Made by a program: the position numbers and the translations under genes. DNA of 64,000 bases from Pseudomonas umsongensis (lineage in GTDB: Bacteria; Pseudomonadota; Gammaproteobacteria; Pseudomonadales; Pseudomonadaceae): NCBI RefSeq assembly GCF_002236105.1, contig NZ_NIWU01000004.1, positions 62,001-126,000 of the forward strand. The letters are read 5' to 3'. Of this stretch, positions 51,135-58,736 are shown in pieces (the first letter of the stretch is position 1; each line of letters opens with the position of its first letter). The notes under the pieces were generated by a model, which made no database searches, had not been told where the DNA came from, and saw only the letters and a list, made by a program, of their open reading frames with translations.

Positions 51135-52625
51135 TCAGTCAAAGGTAATGCCCTGCGCCAACGGCAACTCCAGCGAATAGTTCACGGTGTTGGTCTGACG
51201 ACGCATGTACCCGCGCCATGCATCAGAACCGGACTCACGACCACCGCCCGTTTCTTTCTCACCACCAAACGCACCGCCGATTTCCGCGCCGCTCGGGCCG
51301 ATGTTGACGTTGGCGATGCCACAGTCACTGCCCACCGCCGACATGAACTGCTCGGCTTCACGCACGTCGGTGGTGAAGATGCACGAGGACAGGCCTTGCG
51401 GTACAGCGTTGTTCAAACGCAGGGCTTCGTTGAAATCGTTGTAGCCGACCACGTAGAGGATCGGTGCGAACGTTTCATGGCAGACCACATCGCTCTGCTC
51501 CGGCATTTCGACGATGGCCGGCGAAACGTAGTAGGCATTCGGGAATTTGTCTTCAAGCTGACGCTTGCCGCCGAACACCCGACCGCCTTCGCTCAGCGCC
51601 TGCTCCAGTGCGTCCTGCATGTTGTCGAAGCTTTGCTTGTCGATCAGCGGACCGATCAGGTTACCTTCCAGCGGGTGGCCGATACGCACTTTGGAGTAGG
51701 CGGCCTTGAGGCGGGTGACAATTTCTTCCTTCACCGACTCATGGGCGATCAGGCGGCGCAGCGTGGTGCAGCGCTGACCGGCGGTGCCGACGGCGCTGAA
51801 CAGGATCGCGCGAACGGCCATGTCCAGATCGGCGCTTGGGCCAAGGATCATCGCGTTGTTGCCGCCCAGTTCGAGAATGCTGCGGGCAAAACGCGCAGCG
51901 ATTTTTGGCGCCACTTCACGGCCCATGCGGGTGCTGCCGGTAGCGCTGACCAGCGCGACACGCGGGTCATCGACCAAGGCTTCACCGGCATCGCGACCGC
52001 CAATGACCACCTGGCTCAAGTGCGGTGGCGCATCGCTGAAATTCTTCAGCACGCGGTCGAACAGTGCCTGGCAGGCCAATGCGGTCAGTGGGGTTTTTTC
52101 CGACGGCTTCCAGATCACCGGGTTGCCGCAAACCAGCGCCAACGTGGCGTTCCAGGCCCAGACCGCCACCGGGAAGTTAAAGGCGCTGATCACGCCGACG
52201 ATGCCCAGCGGGTGCCAGGTTTCGCGCATGTGGTGGCCAGGACGCTCGGAGGCGATGGTCAAGCCGTACAGTTGGCGGGACAGGCCGACGGCGAAATCGC
52301 AGATGTCGATCATTTCCTGAACTTCACCCAGGCCTTCCTGGGTGATCTTGCCCGCTTCCCAGGACACCAACTCGCCGAGATCGGCCTTGTATTCACGCAG
52401 GATGTCACCCAGTTGCCGCACCAGCTCACCACGACGCGGCGCCGGCACCTTGCGCCACAATTCGAATGCATGATCTGCACGACTGATGTGCTGCTCGACT
52501 TCAGCGGCACCTTCCCAGTTGACGGCGGCAATCGTGCTGCCATCGATTGGCGAATGCACCGGCACTTTGCCGTTCTGGTACAGGGCCGGGTTCACACCAA
52601 GACGATCAAGCAATGCGGCAACCAT
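51135..52625 (-). CDS. amaB: Aldehyde dehydrogenase, likely L-aminoadipate-semialdehyde dehydrogenase AmaB
   Basis: A 496-aa NAD(P)+-dependent ALDH of the ALDH7/antiquitin type. The catalytic Cys is in TAGQRCTTLRR, the general base Glu in ILELGGNNAMIL, and the cofactor region is NFPVAVWAWNATLALVCGNPVIWKP-like. The C-terminal GGAFGGEKETGGGRESGSDAW is a hallmark of the ALDH7 group. It would oxidise the semialdehyde in equilibrium with piperideine-6-carboxylate to 2-aminoadipate. AGGAG lies before the ATG at 52625. It pairs with amaA downstream and a divergent LysR gene. Confidence 0.88.
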   Translation of the reverse strand: MVAALLDRLGVNPALYQNGKVPVHSPIDGSTIAAVNWEGAAEVEQHISRADHAFELWRKVPAPRRGELVRQLGDILREYKADLGELVSWEAGKITQEGLGEVQEMIDICDFAVGLSRQLYGLTIASERPGHHMRETWHPLGIVGVISAFNFPVAVWAWNATLALVCGNPVIWKPSEKTPLTALACQALFDRVLKNFSDAPPHLSQVVIGGRDAGEALVDDPRVALVSATGSTRMGREVAPKIAARFARSILELGGNNAMILGPSADLDMAVRAILFSAVGTAGQRCTTLRRLIAHESVKEEIVTRLKAAYSKVRIGHPLEGNLIGPLIDKQSFDNMQDALEQALSEGGRVFGGKRQLEDKFPNAYYVSPAIVEMPEQSDVVCHETFAPILYVVGYNDFNEALRLNNAVPQGLSSCIFTTDVREAEQFMSAVGSDCGIANVNIGPSGAEIGGAFGGEKETGGGRESGSDAWRGYMRRQTNTVNYSLELPLAQGITFD

Positions 52626-52800
52626 GGGTCACTCCTCAAGCAAAAAACGGAACGTGTGCAGCCGCCGAATCACGACTGATCAGACCTGTAGTTTTAGCGC
52701 TCCCGAGGTTACTCAACAAACGACCATTAAGAGAGATATCATTCCGTTTATTCATGCTGTGCATTGTTGGCAATAAAGAGACAAGTACAAAGGACCGCCC

Positions 52801-53688
52801 ATGCTGAACAAACGCTATTTGCCCTCGATCGCTGCACTGCAGTGTTTCGAAGCCGTGACCCGCCACCTGAGCTTTACCCGGGCCGCGGAAGAGCTAAACC
52901 TGACCCAGAGCGCCGTCAGTAAACAGGTGGCGCAACTTGAAGAGCTGTTGCAGCACCTGCTGTTTCGCCGGGTTCGCCGACGCCTGCAAATGACGCCAGC
53001 GGGCGATCTGTACCTGGTGGAGGTACGAAAAATCCTCACCCAGGTCGAGATGTCGACCCATTACTTGCGTTCCTACGGTGGTGAAACCGAAGTCTTGCGC
53101 GTCTCGACACCCTCGACCTTCGGCGCTCGCTGGCTGGTGCCACGCCTCAAGGGCTGGCGTCTGCGCCATCCTTCGATCCATTTGGACCTGTGCAATGAGC
53201 AGGAAGCCGACGACCTGCTACAGGGGCGCAGCGACCTGGCGTTCTACTTCGGCCAGGGTTCTCGCCCTGGTACCGAATGCCTGAAGTTGTTCAGCGAAGA
53301 GCTGGTGCCGGTCTGTGCGCCAGGCAGCCTGCCCGACACGCCATTCACCGACCCGACGCAACTCACCGACCTGGTCCTGCTGCAAAACGCCTCCCGCCCC
53401 CAGGCCTGGCACGACTGGTTCGACAGCCAGGGCTACCACACCGAACACAGCTACCACGGCCCGCGCTTCGAAACCTTCTACATGTGCATCCGCGCGGCGC
53501 AAGTCGGCTGCGGCGTGGCATTGCTGCCACGGTTTCTGGTGGAAGAGGAACTGGCCGACGGCAAACTGGTCATTCCCTGGCAGCATGCAATGCCCAGCAC
53601 CGATGCCTATTACCTGGCGTACCCGGAACATTCGGCGGAAGTGCCCAAGGTGCGCGATTTCGTCAAGTGGATGCTGGAGCAGGTGTAG
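52801..53688 (+). CDS. LysR family regulator divergent from amaB
   Basis: A 295-aa LysR protein with the helix-turn-helix at residues 8-65 (ALQCFEAVTRHLSFTRAAEELNLTQSAVSKQVAQLE) and a GcvA-like effector domain (GARWLVPRLKGWRLRHPSIHLDL). It is divergent from amaB across 175 bp and is probably the lysine-pathway regulator known as AmaR in P. putida; assignment by context only. Confidence 0.85.
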   Translation: MLNKRYLPSIAALQCFEAVTRHLSFTRAAEELNLTQSAVSKQVAQLEELLQHLLFRRVRRRLQMTPAGDLYLVEVRKILTQVEMSTHYLRSYGGETEVLRVSTPSTFGARWLVPRLKGWRLRHPSIHLDLCNEQEADDLLQGRSDLAFYFGQGSRPGTECLKLFSEELVPVCAPGSLPDTPFTDPTQLTDLVLLQNASRPQAWHDWFDSQGYHTEHSYHGPRFETFYMCIRAAQVGCGVALLPRFLVEEELADGKLVIPWQHAMPSTDAYYLAYPEHSAEVPKVRDFVKWMLEQV

Positions 53689-53764
53689 GGCGGTGCAAAA
53701 ATCGCTGGCAATACCCACCACCGATATGCGCCACTAGCCTTATTCCATGTGGAGAACCCCCGTT

Positions 53765-54970
53765 ATGAGCGAGAGTGTGTTTGCCGATCGCATCGTGCAG
53801 AACCTGCTCGACACCGACTTCTACAAACTGACGATGATGCAGGCGGTGCTGCACAACTACCCGAACGTAGAAGTCGAATGGGAGTTTCGTTGCCGTAACA
53901 GCGAAGATTTGCGCCCGTATCTGGCAGAGATCCGCTTCCAGATCGAACGGCTGGCCGAATTGAGCCTGAGCGCCGATCAATTGAGTTTCCTGGAGCGCAT
54001 CAGCTTCCTGAAACCGGATTTTCTGCGCTTTCTCGGGCTGTTTCGCTTTAACCTGCGCTATATCCACACCGGCATCGAAAACGGCGAATTGTTCATCCGT
54101 TTGCGGGGGCCGTGGTTGCACGTGATCCTGTTCGAGGTACCGATTCTGGCAATCGTCAGTGAGGTGCGTAACCGATACCGCTATCGGGAGATTGTCCTGG
54201 AACAGGCGCGCGAGCAGCTCTATCGCAAGTTCGACTGGCTGACCGCCAACGCCAGCAGCGACGAATTGTCCGAATTGCAGGTAGCCGATTTCGGCACCCG
54301 TCGTCGTTTTTCCTACCGTGTGCAGGAAGAAGTGGTGAACGTGCTCAAGCATGATTTCCCCGGGCGCTTCGTTGGTACCAGCAATGTGCACCTGTCCCGG
54401 GAACTGGACATGAAACCGCTGGGCACCATGGCCCACGAATGGATCATGGCCCACCAGCAACTCGGCCCGCGGCTGATCGACAGCCAGATCGCCGCCCTCG
54501 ATTGCTGGGTCCGCGAATACCGTGGCCTGCTAGGGATTGCGCTGACCGACTGCATCACCATCGATGCATTCCTGGGTGATTTCGACCTGTTTTTCGCCAA
54601 ACTGTTCGACGGTTTGCGCCACGATTCGGGCGATCCGGTGGTATGGGCGGAAAAAGCCATCGCGCACTACCACAAGCTCGGCATCGACCCCATGAGCAAG
54701 ACGCTGACCTTTTCCGACAGCCTGACGCTGCCCAAGTCCCTGGAGATTTTTCGGGCGTTGCGGGGTCGAATCAACGTCAGCTTCGGTATCGGCACCAACC
54801 TGACGTGTGATATTCCGGGTGTCGAACCGATGAGCATCGTGCTTAAAATGACCGCCTGCAACGGCGCGCCGGTGGCGAAGATCTCCGACGAGCCCGGCAA
54901 GACTCACTGCAAAGACCCGAATTTCGTCGCTTATCTGCGACACGTTTTCCAAGTTCCTGCCCCCCTCTAG
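53765..54970 (+). CDS. pncB: Nicotinate phosphoribosyltransferase PncB
   Basis: A 401-aa cytosolic enzyme making nicotinate mononucleotide from nicotinate and PRPP in NAD salvage. Landmarks are LDTDFYKLTMMQAVLH near the N-terminus, FGTRRRFSYRVQEEV near 180, the catalytic-His region GTMAHEWIMAHQQ near 220, and FSDSLTLPKSLEI near 320. Start 53765 is preferred to 53747 because GTGGAG then sits ten bases upstream and the length matches E. coli. nadE follows 14 bp later, so the two probably form an operon. Confidence 0.95.
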   Translation: MSESVFADRIVQNLLDTDFYKLTMMQAVLHNYPNVEVEWEFRCRNSEDLRPYLAEIRFQIERLAELSLSADQLSFLERISFLKPDFLRFLGLFRFNLRYIHTGIENGELFIRLRGPWLHVILFEVPILAIVSEVRNRYRYREIVLEQAREQLYRKFDWLTANASSDELSELQVADFGTRRRFSYRVQEEVVNVLKHDFPGRFVGTSNVHLSRELDMKPLGTMAHEWIMAHQQLGPRLIDSQIAALDCWVREYRGLLGIALTDCITIDAFLGDFDLFFAKLFDGLRHDSGDPVVWAEKAIAHYHKLGIDPMSKTLTFSDSLTLPKSLEIFRALRGRINVSFGIGTNLTCDIPGVEPMSIVLKMTACNGAPVAKISDEPGKTHCKDPNFVAYLRHVFQVPAPL

Positions 54971-54984
54971 CAAGGAGTGAATTC

Positions 54985-55812
54985 ATGCAAGCCGTACAGC
55001 GTGAGATTGCTGAACAGCTCAAGGTTCAACCGCCGTTCGCCGACGAAGCCGCCCTCGAAGCGGAAGTCGCCCGGCGGGTTACCTTCATCCAGGATTGCCT
55101 GGTCAATTCCGGGCTCAAGACACTGGTGCTGGGCATCAGTGGCGGCGTCGACTCGCTGACTGCCGGGCTGCTGGCCCAGCGTGCGGTCCGTGAACTGCGT
55201 CAGCGCAGCGGTGATGCCGCCTACAAATTCATCGCCGTGCGGTTGCCGTACGAAACCCAGTTCGATGAACATGACGCCCAGGCCTCCGTGGATTTCATCA
55301 AGCCGGATGAGCGCCACACGGTGAACATCGGCCCGGCGGTCAAATCCCTGGCCAACGAAGTCGCGGCGTTCGAAGGCAAACACGCGGTGTCGGTGGACTT
55401 CGTGCTCGGCAACACCAAGGCGCGCATGCGCATGGTCGCCCAGTACACCATCGCCGGCGCGGCCCATGGCCTGGTGATCGGCACCGATCATGCCGCGGAA
55501 GCGGTGATGGGTTTCTTCACCAAGTTCGGTGACGGCGCCTGCGACCTGGCACCGCTCAGTGGCCTGGTGAAAAACCAGGTCCGTGCCATCGCCCGCAGCT
55601 TCGGCGCGCCGGAGGCGCTGGTGGAGAAAATCCCGACCGCCGACCTTGAAGACCTGTCACCGGGCAAACCGGATGAAGCGTCCCATGGCGTGACGTACGC
55701 CGAGATCGACGCCTTCCTGCACGGCGAGCCGGTGCGCGAGGAAGCGTTCAAGATCATTGTCGACACGTACAACAAGACTCATCACAAGCGCGTGATGCCA
55801 TTTGCGCCTTGA
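54985..55812 (+). CDS. nadE: NH3-dependent NAD synthetase NadE
   Basis: A 275-aa adenine-nucleotide-hydrolase-fold enzyme that amidates nicotinate adenine dinucleotide to NAD+ with ammonia. The PP-loop is LGISGGVDSLTAGLLAQRA; other family blocks are GNTKARMRMVAQY, GTDHAAEAVMGFFTKFGDGA and PTADLEDLSPGKPDE. It has no glutaminase domain, as in E. coli. AAGGAG precedes the ATG. A rho-independent terminator follows. Confidence 0.97.
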   Translation: MQAVQREIAEQLKVQPPFADEAALEAEVARRVTFIQDCLVNSGLKTLVLGISGGVDSLTAGLLAQRAVRELRQRSGDAAYKFIAVRLPYETQFDEHDAQASVDFIKPDERHTVNIGPAVKSLANEVAAFEGKHAVSVDFVLGNTKARMRMVAQYTIAGAAHGLVIGTDHAAEAVMGFFTKFGDGACDLAPLSGLVKNQVRAIARSFGAPEALVEKIPTADLEDLSPGKPDEASHGVTYAEIDAFLHGEPVREEAFKIIVDTYNKTHHKRVMPFAP

Positions 55813-55827
55813 GGCGTGAGTGAATGA

Positions 55828-55863
55828 AAAAGCCCGCTGAGGAGTGATTCTCAGCGGGCTTTT
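55828..55863. terminator. Rho-independent terminator after pncB-nadE
   Basis: AAAAGCCCGCTGAG and CTCAGCGGGCTTTT form a 14-bp stem with an 8-nt loop; the flanking A and T runs make it bidirectional in principle. Confidence 0.92.
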
Positions 55864-55918
55864 CTTTGGCCAGCACATTTGCTGAAGCCGATGGCCCATT
55901 CGTCGGAACGCCGCCCGG

Positions 55919-55977
55919 AGCCGGCTCGCTCCCACATTTGATTGCGGTCTAATTGTGGGAGCGAGCCTGCTCGCGAA
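55919..55977. repeat. REP pair with a truncated left arm
   Basis: GGCTCGCTCCCACA faces a full GTGGGAGCGAGCCTGCTCGC arm across a 16-bp spacer. It lies between nadE and the azurin stop. Confidence 0.75.
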
Positions 55978-56000
55978 GAACGATAACGCGGTGAACCTGC

Positions 56001-56447
56001 TTATTTCAGGGTCACAGTGCCTTTCATCATCGAGATGTGGCCCGGGAACGAGCAGAAGAAGCCGTACTTCTCGTTGGCATCGAGCTTGGACACGTCGAAG
56101 GTCACCGAGTCGGTTTCCTTGGCGCCGATGACCTTGGTGTGAGCGATGACGCGGGCGTCGCCTTCCTTCAGGTAGTTCTTGTCGATGCCAGCACTCAGGC
56201 CGTCGGTGGCGATCGGCTGCATGTCGGCTTCTTTACTGATCACCAGGTTATGGCCCATGACGTTTTTCGGCAGGCTGCCAGAATGGGTCAATTCAACGGT
56301 GAAGGTCTTGCAACTCTTGTCGATTTCAATGGCCTTGGTGTTGAAGGACATTTGGTCAGTAGAGTCAACGGTGACTTTGCATTCGGCAGCCATCAATTGG
56401 CTGCTCGCCAGTGTCAACAGGGATACCGCAACAAGTTTGGCAAACAT
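56001..56447 (-). CDS. azu: Azurin
   Basis: A periplasmic blue-copper electron carrier, 148 aa with signal peptide (MFAKLVAVSLLTLASSQLMA), mature start AECKVTVDSTDQMSFN. Copper ligands are visible: His in NVMGHNLVIS, and Cys, His and Met in FFCSFPGHISMMKG. It also has the structural Cys pair (ECKV and KSCKTF). GGAG precedes the ATG at 56447. It donates electrons to nitrite reductase or peroxidases in pseudomonads. I saw no clear Anr box upstream. Confidence 0.97.
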   Translation of the reverse strand: MFAKLVAVSLLTLASSQLMAAECKVTVDSTDQMSFNTKAIEIDKSCKTFTVELTHSGSLPKNVMGHNLVISKEADMQPIATDGLSAGIDKNYLKEGDARVIAHTKVIGAKETDSVTFDVSKLDANEKYGFFCSFPGHISMMKGTVTLK

Positions 56448-56640
56448 GGTGAATCTCCAAGGCAGGGTGAATGAACATGCGAATGAACAGAAGACTGCCT
56501 GAAAACTTCGCAAGTTCCTATGACCTGAAGCAAAAATTGTATACAACTTTCGGGCTATGGGACCGATCGAGACAATCTACCAGCCAGGTGCCTGCCCCGG
56601 CCCTATCATCAGAGCGTCCTCATTTTTCGGAGCGCCTGTC

Positions 56641-56730
56641 GTGTCTATCAATACCCTGTTGTGCAGCTTGCTCGCCGCGTATGCCTGTGGGGCCAGCGGA
56701 ACCTGCGAAACGCCCAAACGCGAAGTTTAG
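56641..56730 (+). CDS. Possible 29-aa small protein
   Basis: A GTG at 56641 with GGAG eight bases upstream opens 29 codons ending TAG: a short hydrophobic N-terminal half (VSINTLLCSLLAAYAC) and a polar end (CETPKREV). The hydrophobic-plus-Cys pattern could be a tiny membrane or exported peptide. There is no homologue I recognise and it may be chance. It lies in the 343-bp gap between azurin and the LOG gene, which otherwise shows nothing recognisable. Confidence 0.35.
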   Translation: MSINTLLCSLLAAYACGASGTCETPKREV

Positions 56731-56790
56731 CCCTTGGAGCGCAGCGCGCCTGCCTTTACTCTGTGGCCCTGATCGACCCAGGAGTAATGC

Positions 56791-57378
56791 ATGTCTTTAG
56801 CATCCGTTTGTGTGTTCTGCGGCGCTAGCACTGGCACGAACCCCGCTTACCGTGAAGCAGCCGTGGCGCTTGGCCAGGCCTTGGCCGAACGCAAGCTGAC
56901 CCTGGTCTACGGTGGTGGCGCAGTGGGCCTGATGGGCGTCGTCGCCGATGCGGCACTGGCGGCAGGTGGCGAAGTGATCGGCATCATTCCGCAGAGCTTA
57001 AAGGACAAGGAAATCGGCCACAGTGGCCTGACCCGCCTTGAAGTGGTCGACGGCATGCATGCGCGCAAGGCGCGGATGGCTGAACTCAGCGATGCTTTCA
57101 TCGCTTTGCCCGGCGGCCTGGGCACCCTGGAAGAGTTGTTCGAAGTGTGGACCTGGGGCCAGCTGGGTTACCACGGCAAACCGATGGGCTTGCTTGAAGT
57201 GAACGGCTTCTACAGCAAACTCACTGGTTTTCTCGATCATATCGTCGGCGAAGGCTTCGTTCGCGCGGCACACCGTGACATGCTGCAGGTGAGCGAATCG
57301 CCACAGACGCTGCTCGACGCCCTGGATCGTTGGCAACCGACCGTTGCGCCAAAATGGGTCGAGCAAAAACCCGACTAA
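56791..57378 (+). CDS. LOG family protein (TIGR00730 Rossmann fold)
   Basis: A 195-aa Rossmann-fold nucleotide phosphoribohydrolase of the LONELY GUY family, which releases cytokinin bases, or more generally AMP to adenine and ribose phosphate. Motifs are VCVFCGASTGTNPAYREAA, VYGGGAVGLMG, and the defining PGGLGTLEELFEVWTWGQLG. GGAG precedes the ATG at 56791. Bacterial members without plant contact are often simple nucleotide monophosphate hydrolases, so cytokinin production is not established. Confidence 0.93.
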   Translation: MSLASVCVFCGASTGTNPAYREAAVALGQALAERKLTLVYGGGAVGLMGVVADAALAAGGEVIGIIPQSLKDKEIGHSGLTRLEVVDGMHARKARMAELSDAFIALPGGLGTLEELFEVWTWGQLGYHGKPMGLLEVNGFYSKLTGFLDHIVGEGFVRAAHRDMLQVSESPQTLLDALDRWQPTVAPKWVEQKPD

Positions 57379-57447
57379 CGACTCGACACCGATACAGGGC
57401 AGAATACGCGCCGCTCAAACCTCACCTTCGACCCCAGAGGATCGCCC

Positions 57448-57639
57448 ATGGCCAAACCCAATTACTCCTTCGCCAAACGTCAGAGAGACCTGGCCAAGGA
57501 ACAGAAGAAAGAGGAAAAGCTTCAGCGCAAGAAAGCAATGGCTGAAGAAGACGCAGCGGCACTGAACCCGGATGCAGAAGGTGAAGTGGCGGCAGAAAGT
57601 GATGTAGAGGCACCGAAAGATCAGGCGCCCGACGCCTGA
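57448..57639 (+). CDS. Small conserved charged protein
   Basis: 63 aa; the N-terminal half is strongly basic (KPNYSFAKRQRDLAKEQKKEEKLQRKKAM) and the C-terminal half acidic and alanine-rich (DAAALNPDAEGEVAAESDVEA). It is predicted to be helical and partly disordered. AGAGGA lies upstream. Such a protein sits after the LOG gene in several pseudomonads (recollection). The function is unknown; the charge split suggests nucleic-acid or ribosome contact, but that is speculation. Confidence 0.8.
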   Translation: MAKPNYSFAKRQRDLAKEQKKEEKLQRKKAMAEEDAAALNPDAEGEVAAESDVEAPKDQAPDA

Positions 57640-57743
57640 GCCCCTCCGGGCCGGATGATTTGATCGGGCCCACGGATCTGTGACCGGGGTTGGCGGCGAT
57701 GCTGCCGGCCCTCACTGTCCATTCCGAAATACTGCATATTCCT

Positions 57744-57833
57744 TTGTGGGAGCGGGCTTGCTCGCGAAGACGGCGGCACATCCAGTATTTATGTAACTGA
57801 AGGATCGCTTTCGCGAGCAAGCCCGCTCCCACA
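57744..57833. repeat. REP doublet, GTGGGAGCGGGCTTGCTCGC type
   Basis: Full-length inverted arms around a 40-bp spacer lie between convergent genes. Same subtype as 42471. Confidence 0.85.
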
Positions 57834-57845
57834 TGGTGATCGTCG

Positions 57846-58736
57846 TTACTCCAACGGCATCACTGTGACCCGAACCTCGGGATCATGATTGCCGCCCCCC
57901 AGAATGACTCCACGCAACGGCGACACATCGGAAAAGTCCCGGCCCCAGGCCAGGGTGATGTGTTCCAGCGCCGGTTGCACATTGTTGGTCGGATCGAAGT
58001 CCACCCAGCCCCACACCGGACAAAACACTGACACCCAGGCATGGGACGCATCGGCGCCGATCAATCGCGGCTGACCGGGCGGCGGCTGGGTCAACAGGTA
58101 GCCGCTGACATAGCGCGCAGCCAACCCACGAGAGCGTACGCATGCGAGCATCAGGTGGGCGAAATCCTGGCAAACCCCGCGCCGTCGCTCCAGCACTTCC
58201 ACCAGGGGGGTCGCGACCTGCGTCGCTTCGGCATCGAAAGTGAACTCACTGAAGATTTTCTCCATCAAGGCCTGGACCCCGAGCAACAGCGGCCGCCCCG
58301 CCGGAAAACAGCTCTCGGAAAATTCAACGAAGTTGCGCTTCAGATGCACATAAGGTGATTCGAACCGGTATCGGCAGGCTTCAAGCAACTGCGGCGAAAG
58401 CGCCTGGCTGCTGTAGGTCAGCACGTTGCGGGTATCTTCCCACGCTGGGGATCGATTGAAATCGACCCGGGACCGGGGCAGTACCTCAATCGTCAGGCTA
58501 GCATTGACCAGCAGTTCATCATGGGGGCGCTCGAACGCCAACCGGGTCAACGGGTTTCCGAACACATCCAGCTCATCGCGGCGTGAAGTCGGGTCCGGAC
58601 TGATCTGCAATTGCTGGTCGCTGCATCGCTGCCATTCACAAGGCCTGGGCCACAAATGCGCCAGTTGCTGGGCCAAGGACACCGGACTGTCGTAGTGATA
58701 ATGGGTATCGTGGAAAATCTGGTAATGAGCGCTCAT
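57846..58736 (-). CDS. Transglutaminase-like family protein
   Basis: A 296-aa cytosolic-looking protein with an N-terminal beta domain (YQIFHDTHYHYDSPVSLAQQLAHLWP, typical of bacterial transglutaminase N-terminal domains) and a transglutaminase/protease core. The triad is readable: Cys in RRGVCQDFAHLMLA, His in DASHAWVSVFCPVWGW, and Asp in WVDFDPTNN. No signal peptide. It overlaps the stop-start of the upstream gene by one base, so it is coupled to the ATP-grasp/alpha-E gene. Substrate unknown; a peptidase or amidase role is likely. Confidence 0.9.
   Translation of the reverse strand: MSAHYQIFHDTHYHYDSPVSLAQQLAHLWPRPCEWQRCSDQQLQISPDPTSRRDELDVFGNPLTRLAFERPHDELLVNASLTIEVLPRSRVDFNRSPAWEDTRNVLTYSSQALSPQLLEACRYRFESPYVHLKRNFVEFSESCFPAGRPLLLGVQALMEKIFSEFTFDAEATQVATPLVEVLERRRGVCQDFAHLMLACVRSRGLAARYVSGYLLTQPPPGQPRLIGADASHAWVSVFCPVWGWVDFDPTNNVQPALEHITLAWGRDFSDVSPLRGVILGGGNHDPEVRVTVMPLE

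Noticed and set aside
51396..52679. 427-codon forward frame opposite amaB
   Set aside because: Antisense shadow of an unmistakable aldehyde dehydrogenase.
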